NCBI GenBank assembly: GCA_026671195.1
Contig: JAPOHD010000024.1
Span: 1 to 64,000 of the forward strand
Reading direction: 5' to 3'
From: Draconibacterium aestuarii
GTDB lineage: Bacteria; Bacteroidota; Bacteroidia; Bacteroidales; Prolixibacteraceae
DNA: 64,000 bases
Shown: positions 1-8,377 of the stretch, in pieces
How positions within the stretch are numbered: position 1 is the stretch's first letter
Layout of the letters: each line of letters starts with the position of its first letter
Made by a program: the position numbers and the translations under genes
Notes under the pieces: generated by a model
Databases searched by the model: none
What the model was told of the DNA's origin: nothing
The model's input: only the letters and a program-made list of their open reading frames with translations

Positions 1-2
1 AT

Positions 3-2585
3 GGTGACAGCACATTTACTGAAGCAGGTACAAAAGACGTAATATTCAAGTCAGCTTTGGGTTGCGACAGCACAATTGCAGTTACACTGAATGTGAATCC
101 TACTTATACAGGTACTGACGTTGTTACCATCTGCGACAGCGAACTACCTTACCAGTATGGCAATTCCACATTTACCGAAGCAGGTACTAAAGAAGTAGTA
201 TTCCAGGCTATAAACGGTTGTGACAGCACAATCACCGTAACACTAAATGTTATTGAAAGTACTACCAGCACAACTAATATTACTGAATGCGATTCATACA
301 CATGGAACGGTACAACATATACACAAAGCGGAACATATACTGCAAAATTTAAAAATGCAGCTGGCTGTGATTCTATTGCGATTTTAGTCCTGAATATACT
401 CAAAAGTGGAAAACAAACGATTAACAAAACTGAATGTGACCAGTATGTATTGAATGGAGAGGTATTTACCCAAAGTGGGACATACACAAGAGTGGTAACC
501 AATAACAACGGTTGTGATCTTACCATTACGCTTAACTTAACAATATTAAGTGACGATCCGGTTGTACTTACCAGCGAAGCAACTGACTTAACCGTTGAAT
601 GCGACGGAGAAGGCAACACAGAAACGCTGAACGAATGGTTGGCAACACAAGGAACTACAGGTGCCGCTGAGGCTGGTTTTGGAACTATTTCGTGGAACCA
701 CAACTACGAGGCACTTACACCAGGTTGCTGCAACACAGGTTCTGCAACAGTAACATTTACGGCATCTGATGATTGTGGAAACACCGTATCAACCACTGCA
801 ACATTTACAATTATCGACAGCGAAACTCCAACATTTACGGCTCCGGCTGACATTACCATTTACTCAGCTGATGATTGTCAGTACGATGCAAGTGTTGAAA
901 CAACCGGCGATGTTACCGATGAAACAGATGTTTGCTGCACCGATTTTAATGCAGAATTCACAGATGTTATCGAACAAGGTTCGTGTGCCGGAGAATGGAT
1001 TATTACACGCACCTGGACATTGGTTGACGGTTGTGAGAACGAAGCAGAACCACAAGTTCAGACTATTACCGTAATGGACAATACGCTTCCAACAGCTGTT
1101 TGCAAGAACATTACAGTTCAGCTCGACGAAAATGGAACTGCAAGCATTACTGCTTCCGACATCGACGGAGGTTCATCTGACAATTGCGGAATAGATACAT
1201 TGCTTATTAGCCAGGAAACATTCGTTTGCGAAAACCTTGGTGAAAATGAAGTTACTCTAACCGTTGTTGACCAGTGTGGAAATACTTCAATATGTACTGC
1301 CGTTGTAACGGTTGAACAAGGTAGTTTCGACTGTGGCACAAATCAATTGAAAGCGAATCCTGATGTTCTTACCTTAATTTACTGCCCGGGAAGAAACGTT
1401 TCAGGTGATATCGACCTATTTGCCAACGATGAAGGATTCTCGGCAGAGGATGTAAGTTTCAACGTGTTGACTGATATTCCGGATAACGTTTCTATTACAG
1501 ATGGAGCTCTGGATTACATTAACGCAGCAGCAACTCAGGCAGTTATTACTTTAACTTACTCAGTATGCCACAACGTTAATACCGAAAACTGCGACACAGC
1601 AGAGGTAACAATTCATGTATTACTCGATTCGGATTGCGATGGAGTACCAGACAACGAAGATATTGATGACGACAACGATGGTATAGTTGATACCGATGAA
1701 GAAGCAAATGCCTTGACAGCCAACCTGGATTCGGATAGTGACGGTATTGTTGACCGATTGGATATAGACTCTGACAACGATGGTATTGTTGATAATATTG
1801 AATGGCAATCGACTATTGCAGAAGGTGGAGATTATAATTATGTAACCCCACTGGGCACCGATACAAACGAAGATGGCTGGGATGATGCCTATGATTCTGA
1901 AAATGGAGGAAACTACTATGAAGCCTGGGATACAGACGGAGATGGTACACCCGACTACCTGGATGAAGATTCCGATGGTGACGATATAGATGACTACATT
2001 GAAGGTTGGGATGCTGTTCCTCACGATACAATTGCCGATACTGACTACACAGGTATCGACACTGACGGCGATGGATTGGATAATGCATACGACACATACA
2101 ACACAGGCATTGAATGGTTGAACGGTAAAAATGCAATTGGTAGCAATGCTCCATTACAGGACATGGCCGGAGATACAATAAATGGTGTTCGCGACTGGCG
2201 TGATACTTATTCTCCCCCACCAATTCCACCTAAACCACAGGCAACAACTCTGTTTATTCCTGAAGGGTTCTCTCCGAATAACGATAATAAGAATGATTAT
2301 TTTGAAATTTTAATGAATGAGGATGACACCGATAATGTACTCTTTGGTGAGACTTATCCTGATGCTCATCTGTACATCTACAATCGTTGGGGAAATCTGA
2401 TTTTTGAGAAGGAACATTTTGGAAACTATCAGGTATGGGGCAATAAGGTAGATACCTGGTGGGATGGTCGTTCAGAACACGGCTGGACCGTAGGTGGAGG
2501 AAAAGTGCCCGTTGCAACCTACGTTTATGTACTGATACTGGAAGGTAGCACCGTTGAGAAAGGAACTGTATTTGTAAATTATTAA
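3..2585 (+). CDS. Repeat-rich surface adhesin, type IX secretion substrate (5' truncated)
   Basis: The reading frame is open to the left window edge, so this is the C-terminal part of a larger secreted protein. Seen: tandem repeats of about 75 residues with the pattern CDS..Y..NG..T.SGTY....GCDS...L.L.V up to about residue 180. A cysteine-rich stretch resembling HYR/Ig-like modules follows (PTFTAPADITI, PTAVCKNITVQL). Next come Asp-rich DSDCDGVPDNEDIDDDNDG-type repeats like thrombospondin type 3 calcium-binding repeats. The end is FIPEGFSPNNDNKNDYF...IYNRWGNLIFE...TYVYVL, the gliding-motility-associated C-terminal domain (CHU_C family). Known for that family: the domain directs export by the type IX secretion system. 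The next gene is PorP/SprF, its usual partner. A cell-surface adhesive role is inference. The first ATG-like start inside the window (TTG at 57) is only an internal codon. Confidence 0.88.
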   Translation, partial: GDSTFTEAGTKDVIFKSALGCDSTIAVTLNVNPTYTGTDVVTICDSELPYQYGNSTFTEAGTKEVVFQAINGCDSTITVTLNVIESTTSTTNITECDSYTWNGTTYTQSGTYTAKFKNAAGCDSIAILVLNILKSGKQTINKTECDQYVLNGEVFTQSGTYTRVVTNNNGCDLTITLNLTILSDDPVVLTSEATDLTVECDGEGNTETLNEWLATQGTTGAAEAGFGTISWNHNYEALTPGCCNTGSATVTFTASDDCGNTVSTTATFTIIDSETPTFTAPADITIYSADDCQYDASVETTGDVTDETDVCCTDFNAEFTDVIEQGSCAGEWIITRTWTLVDGCENEAEPQVQTITVMDNTLPTAVCKNITVQLDENGTASITASDIDGGSSDNCGIDTLLISQETFVCENLGENEVTLTVVDQCGNTSICTAVVTVEQGSFDCGTNQLKANPDVLTLIYCPGRNVSGDIDLFANDEGFSAEDVSFNVLTDIPDNVSITDGALDYINAAATQAVITLTYSVCHNVNTENCDTAEVTIHVLLDSDCDGVPDNEDIDDDNDGIVDTDEEANALTANLDSDSDGIVDRLDIDSDNDGIVDNIEWQSTIAEGGDYNYVTPLGTDTNEDGWDDAYDSENGGNYYEAWDTDGDGTPDYLDEDSDGDDIDDYIEGWDAVPHDTIADTDYTGIDTDGDGLDNAYDTYNTGIEWLNGKNAIGSNAPLQDMAGDTINGVRDWRDTYSPPPIPPKPQATTLFIPEGFSPNNDNKNDYFEILMNEDDTDNVLFGETYPDAHLYIYNRWGNLIFEKEHFGNYQVWGNKVDTWWDGRSEHGWTVGGGKVPVATYVYVLILEGSTVEKGTVFVNY

Positions 2586-2605
2586 TCCAATTAATACGCA
2601 ATAAG

Positions 2606-3562
2606 ATGAAAACGACAAAAAATAAAAAACAAAACGTGAGTTTGAAGAGTTGTGTACTATGGATTATTCTTATCCTTGTTTCAACAACCGGAGAGATTCG
2701 AGCCCAGCAGGAACCTACCTACACCCAGTATATGTTCAATACTCAAACCATTAACCCTGCCTATGCAGGTACTTGGAACGCATTTGGAGTTATGTTACTG
2801 GCACGTGAACAGTGGGTAGGAGTTGATGGTGCCCCGTCAACACAAACATTATCATTCCAAAATCTTCTTAAGAATCAGAAGACAGGTTATGGTGTGAATA
2901 TAATAAATGATAAATTTGGTAAGGAAAAACGACTTTCAGTTTATGGCGACTATTCTCATTTGGTTCAAATGACAACCAAATTAAATCTCCGCCTTGGATT
3001 AAAAGCCGGATTCTCAGCTTACAGTAACAATCTGGGGAATTACCAGGTTATTAATGACGATGATCCATTTTTCCAGGGAGAAGTTGACTATAAATTTATG
3101 CCCAACTTTGGTATCGGATTATTTTTGTATCAAGACAATTTTTATGCTGGTTTGTCGGTTCCCAAGATTGTAAAAAACGAATTTGAGAACAATTATAACA
3201 ATTATTCAAGCCAGGCAGAATTACGCCATTTCTATCTAACAGGTGGTTATATCTTTAATTTATCAGAGAACTTTATATTTAAACCAACCGCTCTGGGGAA
3301 ATTTGTTCAGGGGGCACCCGCACAAGTGGATTTATCTGGTAATTTTTTAATTAAAAACAGAGTATGGTTAGGCGTTATGTACAGATCTGGTGACGCATTT
3401 GGATTTCTGGGGCAATGGATAATTAACAATAAGTTGCGTCTTGGTTATTCTGTTGACTTTTCAACAAATAAAATACGTTCTTACCAAAACGGTACGCATG
3501 AGGTAATGATTTCATACGAAATAAGTAAGATTAAAGAAGAAGTGATAAACAGATACTTCTAA
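2606..3562 (+). CDS. PorP/SprF family type IX secretion membrane protein
   Basis: A 318-residue protein with an N-terminal hydrophobic signal segment (LWIILILVSTTGEIRAQ) followed by QEPTYTQYMFNTQTINPAYAGTWN, the hallmark start of the PorP/SprF family. The rest alternates short hydrophobic and glycine/aromatic strands, consistent with an outer-membrane beta barrel. In this family each paralogue is usually paired with one large CHU_C-domain substrate, and it attaches or stabilises that substrate at the surface. The gene starts 20 bp after the adhesin stop and is surely cotranscribed with it. The family assignment is firm. The exact partner relation is inferred from adjacency. Confidence 0.93.
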   Translation: MKTTKNKKQNVSLKSCVLWIILILVSTTGEIRAQQEPTYTQYMFNTQTINPAYAGTWNAFGVMLLAREQWVGVDGAPSTQTLSFQNLLKNQKTGYGVNIINDKFGKEKRLSVYGDYSHLVQMTTKLNLRLGLKAGFSAYSNNLGNYQVINDDDPFFQGEVDYKFMPNFGIGLFLYQDNFYAGLSVPKIVKNEFENNYNNYSSQAELRHFYLTGGYIFNLSENFIFKPTALGKFVQGAPAQVDLSGNFLIKNRVWLGVMYRSGDAFGFLGQWIINNKLRLGYSVDFSTNKIRSYQNGTHEVMISYEISKIKEEVINRYF

Positions 3563-3583
3563 AGAAAAAAATTGATGTTGTGT

Positions 3584-3799
3584 TTAGAACCCGAGTTTCA
3601 GCTTTCCTTGCTGGGGCTTGGGTTTCTTGTTATTATGAGTCAATACTATCTCATCAATTTCAGGCAAACAGCGACCACAAGAGGTTCCGGCACGACTAAT
3701 CATTTGAATATCGGAAGTTGATTCGGCTCCTTTTTTTAACAACGAACATATCTCCTTTTCATCAATAAAATTACATAAACACACAAGTCTGTTTGCCAT
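3584..3799 (-). CDS. Bacterioferritin-associated ferredoxin-like (2Fe-2S) protein
   Basis: A 71-residue protein beginning MANRLVCLCNFIDEKEI with a CxC pair and later SCGRC, giving the four cysteines of the BFD-like [2Fe-2S] fold (CxC...CxxC). The middle TSDIQMISRAGTSCGRCLPEI matches the fold's helical pattern. BFD proteins release iron from bacterioferritin or act as small Fe-S domains of nitrite/nitrate reductases. The lysine-rich tail (KKPKPQQGKLK) is not part of the domain. It stands alone, convergent with PorP/SprF, with no bacterioferritin gene nearby, so the partner is unknown. Confidence 0.8.
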   Translation of the reverse strand: MANRLVCLCNFIDEKEICSLLKKGAESTSDIQMISRAGTSCGRCLPEIDEIVLTHNNKKPKPQQGKLKLGF

Positions 3800-3875
3800 T
3801 CTGTATTCATTTTAAAGCTTTCAAGCTAAACTAAAAGTTATTCTCCGGTTTCACGTTACTGCTTTCATTAACTCA

Positions 3876-4658
3876 TCAACCCAGGAATTTGTTTTCGGCA
3901 TAAACTTTTATCGTCCTGTATATCTCAATCACCTTATCGTTTTTAGGCATCGAGTTATAAATTTTTTCGAGGAAACGATTCTTCATTACAACTTCAAACG
4001 AGGATTTAAAGTTAATATCGTAGACCCACGATAATTGCATTACTTTTATATCGAGCTGACTCTCTACTTTTTCCTTCGATACCAGCGAACCTTTTACTAC
4101 TTCTTTCCAAACATCTTTCGAAACAGCAGTTCCGGTTGGCATTTCCCAGGTTAACGTATGGTTTGCTCTAGCTCTCGGATTTGAGTAGTAATCAGTTAAT
4201 ACTTTTAAGATATCAAGTTTGTCGGCATCCCGAATGATTTTTGCAAACAGTATTTCCTCCTCAGACATTCCTTTCGGCAAATTCCGTTTATTATGATTTG
4301 CTATGGCAAACATTGCAAGTTCTGTTTGCTTTTCATCAAGTAAATCAAAAAAAGTTCCGTCTTTTAATACCTGTAATGAATAATCTGCATGATCTACAGA
4401 TTTTGAATCATCAAAAGTATTGTATTCAACAAGTTGCTTAAACCGGCCAATGTCGTGAAACAAACCAATAAAAAAAGCCAGCGATTTATCTTTCTCTCCT
4501 AAATCCAAGCGCTCCGCCAGCTGAAGTGCAGTTTCTGCCACTCTTATCGAATGATCTTTCTTTATCTTGAAATTATTCTGTTGTTCTTCAGTAAGTCCGT
4601 TAAATGAACTGTAATACACATCAAACTTCTTCGTTGAAAGGTTAACCCACTCTTCCAT
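3876..4658 (-). CDS. HD-domain phosphohydrolase
   Basis: The protein contains HSIRVAETALQLAERLDL followed by FFIGLFHDIGRFKQ, the H...HD arrangement of HD-superfamily metal-dependent phosphohydrolases, and a later DHADYSLQVLKDG and IRDADKLDIL (a further metal-binding Asp). The frame extends to 4709, but the first 17 residues (MAMYLYNYICRTKKSGF) look non-coding. MEEWVNLSTKKFDVYYSS is the natural start, about 260 residues. The substrate is not predictable; family members hydrolyse nucleotides or signalling nucleotides. A single-gene unit on the minus strand. Confidence 0.75.
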   Translation of the reverse strand: MEEWVNLSTKKFDVYYSSFNGLTEEQQNNFKIKKDHSIRVAETALQLAERLDLGEKDKSLAFFIGLFHDIGRFKQLVEYNTFDDSKSVDHADYSLQVLKDGTFFDLLDEKQTELAMFAIANHNKRNLPKGMSEEEILFAKIIRDADKLDILKVLTDYYSNPRARANHTLTWEMPTGTAVSKDVWKEVVKGSLVSKEKVESQLDIKVMQLSWVYDINFKSSFEVVMKNRFLEKIYNSMPKNDKVIEIYRTIKVYAENKFLG

Positions 4659-4770
4659 AAATCCTGATTTTTTAGTCCGACAAATGTAATTATATAAGTA
4701 CATAGCCATTATTCAGCCTGCCAAATTTTTATCAACATTTAACCTTATGTATACGGATAAAAAATATGTC

Positions 4771-4799
4771 TTGATGATTGAGGAATTTTACTATTTTTG
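4771..4799 (+). promoter_or_regulatory. Bacteroidota-type promoter of tRNA-Arg
   Basis: A TTG at 4771-4773 and the octamer TATTTTTG at 4792-4799 fit the -33 TTG / -7 TAnnTTTG consensus with an 18-bp spacer. The tRNA begins 13 bp after the -7 box. Confidence 0.7.
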
Positions 4800-4811
4800 C
4801 AGCCACAAAAC

Positions 4812-4886
4812 GGTCCCATAGTTCAATGGATAGAATACAAGATTCCGGTTCTTGCGATCTGGGTTCGAGTCCCGGTGGGATCACCA
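4812..4886 (+). tRNA. tRNA-Arg (anticodon CCG)
   Basis: A full cloverleaf can be drawn: acceptor GGTCCCA/TGGGATC, D stem GTTC/GAAT, anticodon stem CAAGA/TCTTG with loop TTCCGGT (anticodon CCG, reads CGG), T arm CTGGG-TTCGAGT-CCCGG, discriminator A and encoded CCA (4884-4886). Confidence 0.95.
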
Positions 4887-4887
4887 C

Positions 4888-4929
4888 AAAACTGCATTTA
4901 GCTACAAATCTGCTCTTTGCAGTTTTTTT
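4888..4929 (+). terminator. Rho-independent terminator of tRNA-Arg
   Basis: AAAACTGCA at 4888-4896 pairs with TGCAGTTTT at 4918-4926 and runs into a T tract (TTTTTTT). It lies directly after the CCA end. Confidence 0.75.
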
Positions 4930-5051
4930 ATATCTTAACATCACAGTACATATCAGCTAATATTTTCTTTTTTTGAGTAGCGAAGATTTTGCGTAAAAAT
5001 TACAAATCCATCGGATTTTTGAAGTAATCCCAATTAGGCAATCGTGAAAAA

Positions 5052-5079
5052 CAAAAAAAGCTCCAGTTAAACTGAAGCT
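5052..5079 (-). terminator. Rho-independent terminator of tRNA-Lys
   Basis: On the minus strand AGCTTCAGT (5079-5071) pairs with ACTGGAGCT (5067-5059) around a TTA loop and is followed by a run of seven T. It lies 14 bp downstream of tRNA-Lys. Confidence 0.85.
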
Positions 5080-5092
5080 TTTTGTCTTGGTG

Positions 5093-5165
5093 TGACTCAG
5101 CTGGGTCTCGAACCCAGGACCCCATCCTTAAAAGGGATGTGCTCTACCAACTGAGCTACTGAGTC
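5093..5165 (-). tRNA. tRNA-Lys (anticodon TTT)
   Basis: Minus-strand cloverleaf: acceptor GACTCAG/CTGAGTC, D arm AGCTCAGTTGGTAGAGC, anticodon stem CATCC/GGATG with loop CTTTTAA (anticodon TTT), T arm with TTCGAGA loop, discriminator A. CCA is not encoded. Confidence 0.95.
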
Positions 5166-5221
5166 ATCCTTGTAGTGCCCTTGTTTTTCAAAGGCGATGC
5201 AAACAAACTTGTTTTGCATCA

Positions 5222-5248
5222 TAAAAAAAGGTCGACGCATATCGACCT
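5222..5248 (-). terminator. Terminator after the downstream tRNA-Val
   Basis: Minus strand AGGTCGA (5248-5242) and TCGACCT (5235-5229) form a perfect 7-bp stem with a 6-nt loop, followed by T7. It lies 8 bp from the 3' end of tRNA-Val. Confidence 0.8.
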
Positions 5249-5255
5249 CCTTTTG

Positions 5256-5330
5256 TGGGGAGTACTGGATTCGAACCAGTGACCCCCTGGGTGTAAACCA
5301 GGTGCTCTGAACCAACTGAGCTAACCCCCC
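5256..5330 (-). tRNA. tRNA-Val (anticodon TAC), copy 1
   Basis: Minus-strand cloverleaf: acceptor GGGGGGT/ACTCCCC, D arm AGCTCAGTTGGTTCAGAGC, anticodon stem CCTGG/CCAGG with loop TTTACAC (anticodon TAC), T arm ACTGG-TTCGAAT-CCAGT, discriminator A. It is identical in sequence to the copy at 5404-5478. Confidence 0.95.
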
Positions 5331-5365
5331 AAAATTTTAGTTACTTACAAACAAAATCTGCATTT

Positions 5366-5402
5366 GAAAACAAAAGAGGTCAACTCTTAGTCGACCTCTT
5401 TT
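5366..5402 (-). terminator. Hairpin terminator between the two tRNA-Val genes
   Basis: A 13-bp stem (5372-5384 with 5390-5402, one G-T wobble) around a 5-nt loop. The arms begin and end with A/T runs, so it can work in either direction. It resembles the terminator after copy 1, which suggests that tRNA and terminator were duplicated as a unit. Confidence 0.7.
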
Positions 5403-5403
5403 G

Positions 5404-5478
5404 TGGGGAGTACTGGATTCGAACCAGTGACCCCCTGGGTGTAAACCAGGTGCTCTGAACCAACTGAGCTAACCCCCC
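5404..5478 (-). tRNA. tRNA-Val (anticodon TAC), copy 2
   Basis: It has the same 75 bases as the neighbouring tRNA-Val gene, with anticodon TAC in loop TTTACAC. It is the 5'-most gene of the minus-strand tRNA group Val-Val-Lys. Confidence 0.95.
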
Positions 5479-5575
5479 AAATATGCTATTTCTGTTTCTG
5501 AACGCGCCCCCTTTTCAGTAAGGCGCTGCAAATATAATAGCTATTTTTAGTTCTGCAAAAATTTACGAAAAAAAA

Positions 5576-6901
5576 TTACGATAAAATCTCAGCCACTACA
5601 AATGTACTGCCTCCAATAAATATAAAATCGTTTTTATCTGCATTGGCCTTGGCTTCTGCCACTCCTTGAGTTACAGAAGTATAACTATCTCCTTTTAATC
5701 CTATTTCACCAGCACGGGTTAGCAATTCATTTTCATCCATGGCCCGCGGAAGATTTGCCCGTACAAAATAATACTGCGCATTTTGAGGTAACAATGCCAA
5801 TACTTTATCGGGATTTTTATCGGCAACCGTTCCAAAAACAATATGCAGACTTTTGTACGCCGTATTATTTATCTGTTCAACCACTGCTTTTATACCGTCT
5901 TCGTTGTGTCCGGTATCGCAAACAACCAGCGGATTGTTTCCCAGTATCTGCCAACGGCCCAGCAAACCACTTTTTTCTGAAACATTTGCCAGTCCTTCGT
6001 ATAAACTTGCATCCGAAATTTTTATTCCCTTTTCATTTAAAAGTTCAACTGCTTTTAACACAGCCGGTATATTTTTATGCTGATAAACTCCCAGTAAGTC
6101 CAATTTCAGATCGGGCAAAACCGACATACCATTTTTCTTTACTTTTAAGTTTTGTTTGCCGTCCATTCCCAAAGTAGAATAAACCACTTCAAATTCCTGA
6201 TCGGCAAAATAAATGTCGGTGCTTTTTTGTTCTGCTGTTTTTCGAAAAACCTCCACCGTTTCATTTTGCGTTGTTCCAATCACAACCGGGACATTCGTTT
6301 TTACGATTCCAGCCTTTTCTCCGGCAATCTCCTCCAGAGTTTCACCCAATAAATTCGTATGATCCAAACCAATATTTGTTATCACACTCACTTCGGGCGA
6401 AATTATATTTGTTGAATCAAGCCTTCCTCCGAGTCCTACTTCAACTACAGCAAAGTCAACTTCCTTGCGTGCAAAATAGTCGAATGCCATGGCAACAGTA
6501 AGTTCAAAGAAGGAAGGTTCAATTTTCCACAAATCATTGTTAATTCGATAATTCTCCACCCAGCTCACCACTTCACTTTCGGGCATCATTTCACCATTAA
6601 TACGGATTCGCTCTCTAAAATCTTTAAGATGAGGTGATGTGTAAAGGCCGGTTTTATAACCTGCCGATTGCAATACCGATGCCAACATATGCGCCACCGA
6701 ACCTTTACCATTAGTACCTGCTACATGTATCGTTTTAAATTTTCGATGCGGATTTCCGTACAAGCTGTCGAGCTGTATCGTATTGTCGAGATTATTTTTG
6801 TAGGCTGCCGGGCCACTTCGCTGAAACATGGGAAGTTGCCCAAACAAATATTCCAAGGTAGCTGCGTAATTCAATTCATTTAAATTTATTAACCGTTGCA
6901 A
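5576..6901 (-). CDS. folC: Bifunctional dihydrofolate/folylpolyglutamate synthase
   Basis: A 441-residue Mur-ligase-fold enzyme that joins glutamate to dihydropteroate and extends the polyglutamate tail of folates in the cytoplasm. Seen: IHVAGTNGKGSVAHMLAS (P-loop at about residues 58-70) and the folate-binding loop GLYTSPHLKDFRERIRING. VVEVGLGGRLDSTN and NIGLDHTNLLGETLEEIAGEKAGI follow, then the C-terminal glutamate-ligase domain (GRWQILGNNPLVVCDTGHNEDGI). Length and motif order are normal for FolC. It is divergent from the PhoH gene across 72 bp. The gene stands alone. Confidence 0.95.
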   Translation of the reverse strand: MQRLINLNELNYAATLEYLFGQLPMFQRSGPAAYKNNLDNTIQLDSLYGNPHRKFKTIHVAGTNGKGSVAHMLASVLQSAGYKTGLYTSPHLKDFRERIRINGEMMPESEVVSWVENYRINNDLWKIEPSFFELTVAMAFDYFARKEVDFAVVEVGLGGRLDSTNIISPEVSVITNIGLDHTNLLGETLEEIAGEKAGIVKTNVPVVIGTTQNETVEVFRKTAEQKSTDIYFADQEFEVVYSTLGMDGKQNLKVKKNGMSVLPDLKLDLLGVYQHKNIPAVLKAVELLNEKGIKISDASLYEGLANVSEKSGLLGRWQILGNNPLVVCDTGHNEDGIKAVVEQINNTAYKSLHIVFGTVADKNPDKVLALLPQNAQYYFVRANLPRAMDENELLTRAGEIGLKGDSYTSVTQGVAEAKANADKNDFIFIGGSTFVVAEILS

Positions 6902-6973
6902 GTTTATTAAATTTTATTCAGCCCCGAATTATTTCTCGTCAAATTATCTACATTTAAAACAAATCAATTAGGT

Positions 6974-8308
6974 ATGCTAAGTAAAACTAAAAAGAGTAAA
7001 ATTTTCGTTCTGGACACTAATGTAATTTTACACGACCACACATGCATTTACCAGTTCCAGGATAACGACATTATCCTTCCAATAACAGTCCTCGAGGAGC
7101 TGGACAAATTTAAGCGAGGCAACGACCTGATCAACTTTCAGGCACGCGAATTTACACGTGTGCTCGATGATATTGTTGGTGATGATATTTTTAACGGTGG
7201 AAAATCGCTGGGTACAGGAAAAGGAAAACTCCGCATTGAAACCGGAAAACCATTTTCGGATGAGTTAAAAGCTTCGTTCCGCGAAGATATTCCCGACCAC
7301 CGTATACTTTCTATTGCCGAATACACGGCCAATGCGTATCCAAAACGAAAAACAATTCTGGTAAGTAAAGACATCAATCTTCGCATGAAAGCCAAATCGC
7401 TGGGAGTTCAGGCAGAAGATTACAAAACCGACCAGGTTACCGACCAGAATGTACTGGATAAAACAGTAACTACCTTCGACAATTTTGATGATGGTTTAAT
7501 TGATGTTTTGTACAACCAGGGTTCGTTTGCAGTTTCCGATGTCCAGGAAAACTTTAGCCCCGAAGCCAACGAATGTTTTATTTTCAGAGGAAGTTCTTCG
7601 AGCGCTTTGGCACGCTACGACAACAAATCGGAACGTATTTACCGCGTTGAGAAAAAATCAGCTTACGGAATTAAGCCACGAAATGCAGAACAAACTTTTA
7701 GTTTGAATATGTTGATGGATCCGGAAGTACGATTGATTGCACTTACCGGTAAAGCCGGAACGGGAAAAACGCTTCTGGCGCTTGCGGCGGCAATCGAACA
7801 AAACCGCTCGTTTGAACAGGTGTTACTGGCACGACCAATTGTGGCACTCAGCAACCGCGATCTGGGGTACCTGCCCGGCGATGCTTCGGAAAAAATCAAT
7901 CCCTACATGCAGCCATTATTCGACAATCTTTCGGTAATTAAACATACATTCAACCCACGCAGTAACGAATACCAGCTTATTGAGGAAATGGTAAAGGAGG
8001 AACGTTTAAACATAACACCACTTGCCTACATTCGCGGACGGAGTTTATCAAATGCCTTTTTTATTATCGACGAAGCTCAAAACCTGACACCGCACGAAAT
8101 TAAAACTATTATTACCCGTGCCGGCGAAGGAACAAAAATGGTATTCACGGGCGACCTGCAGCAAATCGATTCACCTTACCTGGATATGAAATCGAATGGT
8201 TTGGCATACATGACAGATCGTATGCGCAACCAGGACATTTTTGCCCATATTAACCTGGTAAAAGGGGAACGGAGTTATTTGGCTGAATTGGCAAGTAACC
8301 TACTTTAA
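6974..8308 (+). CDS. PIN-PhoH family ATPase (PhoH2/YlaK type)
   Basis: A 444-residue two-domain protein. Residues about 9-150 form a PIN nuclease domain (KIFVLDTNVILHD with the first catalytic Asp, LEELDKFK, VSKDINLRMKA). Residues about 240-444 form the PhoH NTPase with P-loop LTGKAGTGKTLLAL (about 257-270) and Walker B FFIIDEAQNLTPHEIKTI, then FTGDLQQID. In studied PhoH2 proteins the pair acts as an RNA helicase plus RNase. The physiological target here is unknown. ATG at 6974 gives the expected N terminus. Confidence 0.93.
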   Translation: MLSKTKKSKIFVLDTNVILHDHTCIYQFQDNDIILPITVLEELDKFKRGNDLINFQAREFTRVLDDIVGDDIFNGGKSLGTGKGKLRIETGKPFSDELKASFREDIPDHRILSIAEYTANAYPKRKTILVSKDINLRMKAKSLGVQAEDYKTDQVTDQNVLDKTVTTFDNFDDGLIDVLYNQGSFAVSDVQENFSPEANECFIFRGSSSSALARYDNKSERIYRVEKKSAYGIKPRNAEQTFSLNMLMDPEVRLIALTGKAGTGKTLLALAAAIEQNRSFEQVLLARPIVALSNRDLGYLPGDASEKINPYMQPLFDNLSVIKHTFNPRSNEYQLIEEMVKEERLNITPLAYIRGRSLSNAFFIIDEAQNLTPHEIKTIITRAGEGTKMVFTGDLQQIDSPYLDMKSNGLAYMTDRMRNQDIFAHINLVKGERSYLAELASNLL

Positions 8309-8316
8309 AATAATCA

Positions 8317-8346
8317 TTTGCAATAAGCAGCTTTTTTCTACCTTTG
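8317..8346 (+). promoter_or_regulatory. Promoter of mtaB
   Basis: TTTG at 8317-8320 and TACCTTTG at 8339-8346 match the Bacteroidota -33/-7 consensus with an 18-bp spacer. The mtaB start codon lies 32 bp downstream. Confidence 0.75.
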
Positions 8347-8377
8347 CAGCCTATTTAGATTTTATCAAAATAAGGAA

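Noticed and set aside
149-703. 184-codon minus-strand ORF inside the adhesin
   Set aside because: It is a shadow of the repetitive Thr/Cys-rich coding frame on the plus strand; the repeat periodicity is in the plus frame.
4732-5315. Short ORFs over the tRNA genes (both strands)
   Set aside because: They are translations of tRNA-Arg, tRNA-Lys and tRNA-Val sequences and their flanks.
5222-5402. Possible CRISPR-like direct repeats
   Set aside because: The repeats are the duplicated tRNA-Val genes with their terminators. No spaced short repeats or cas genes occur in the window.
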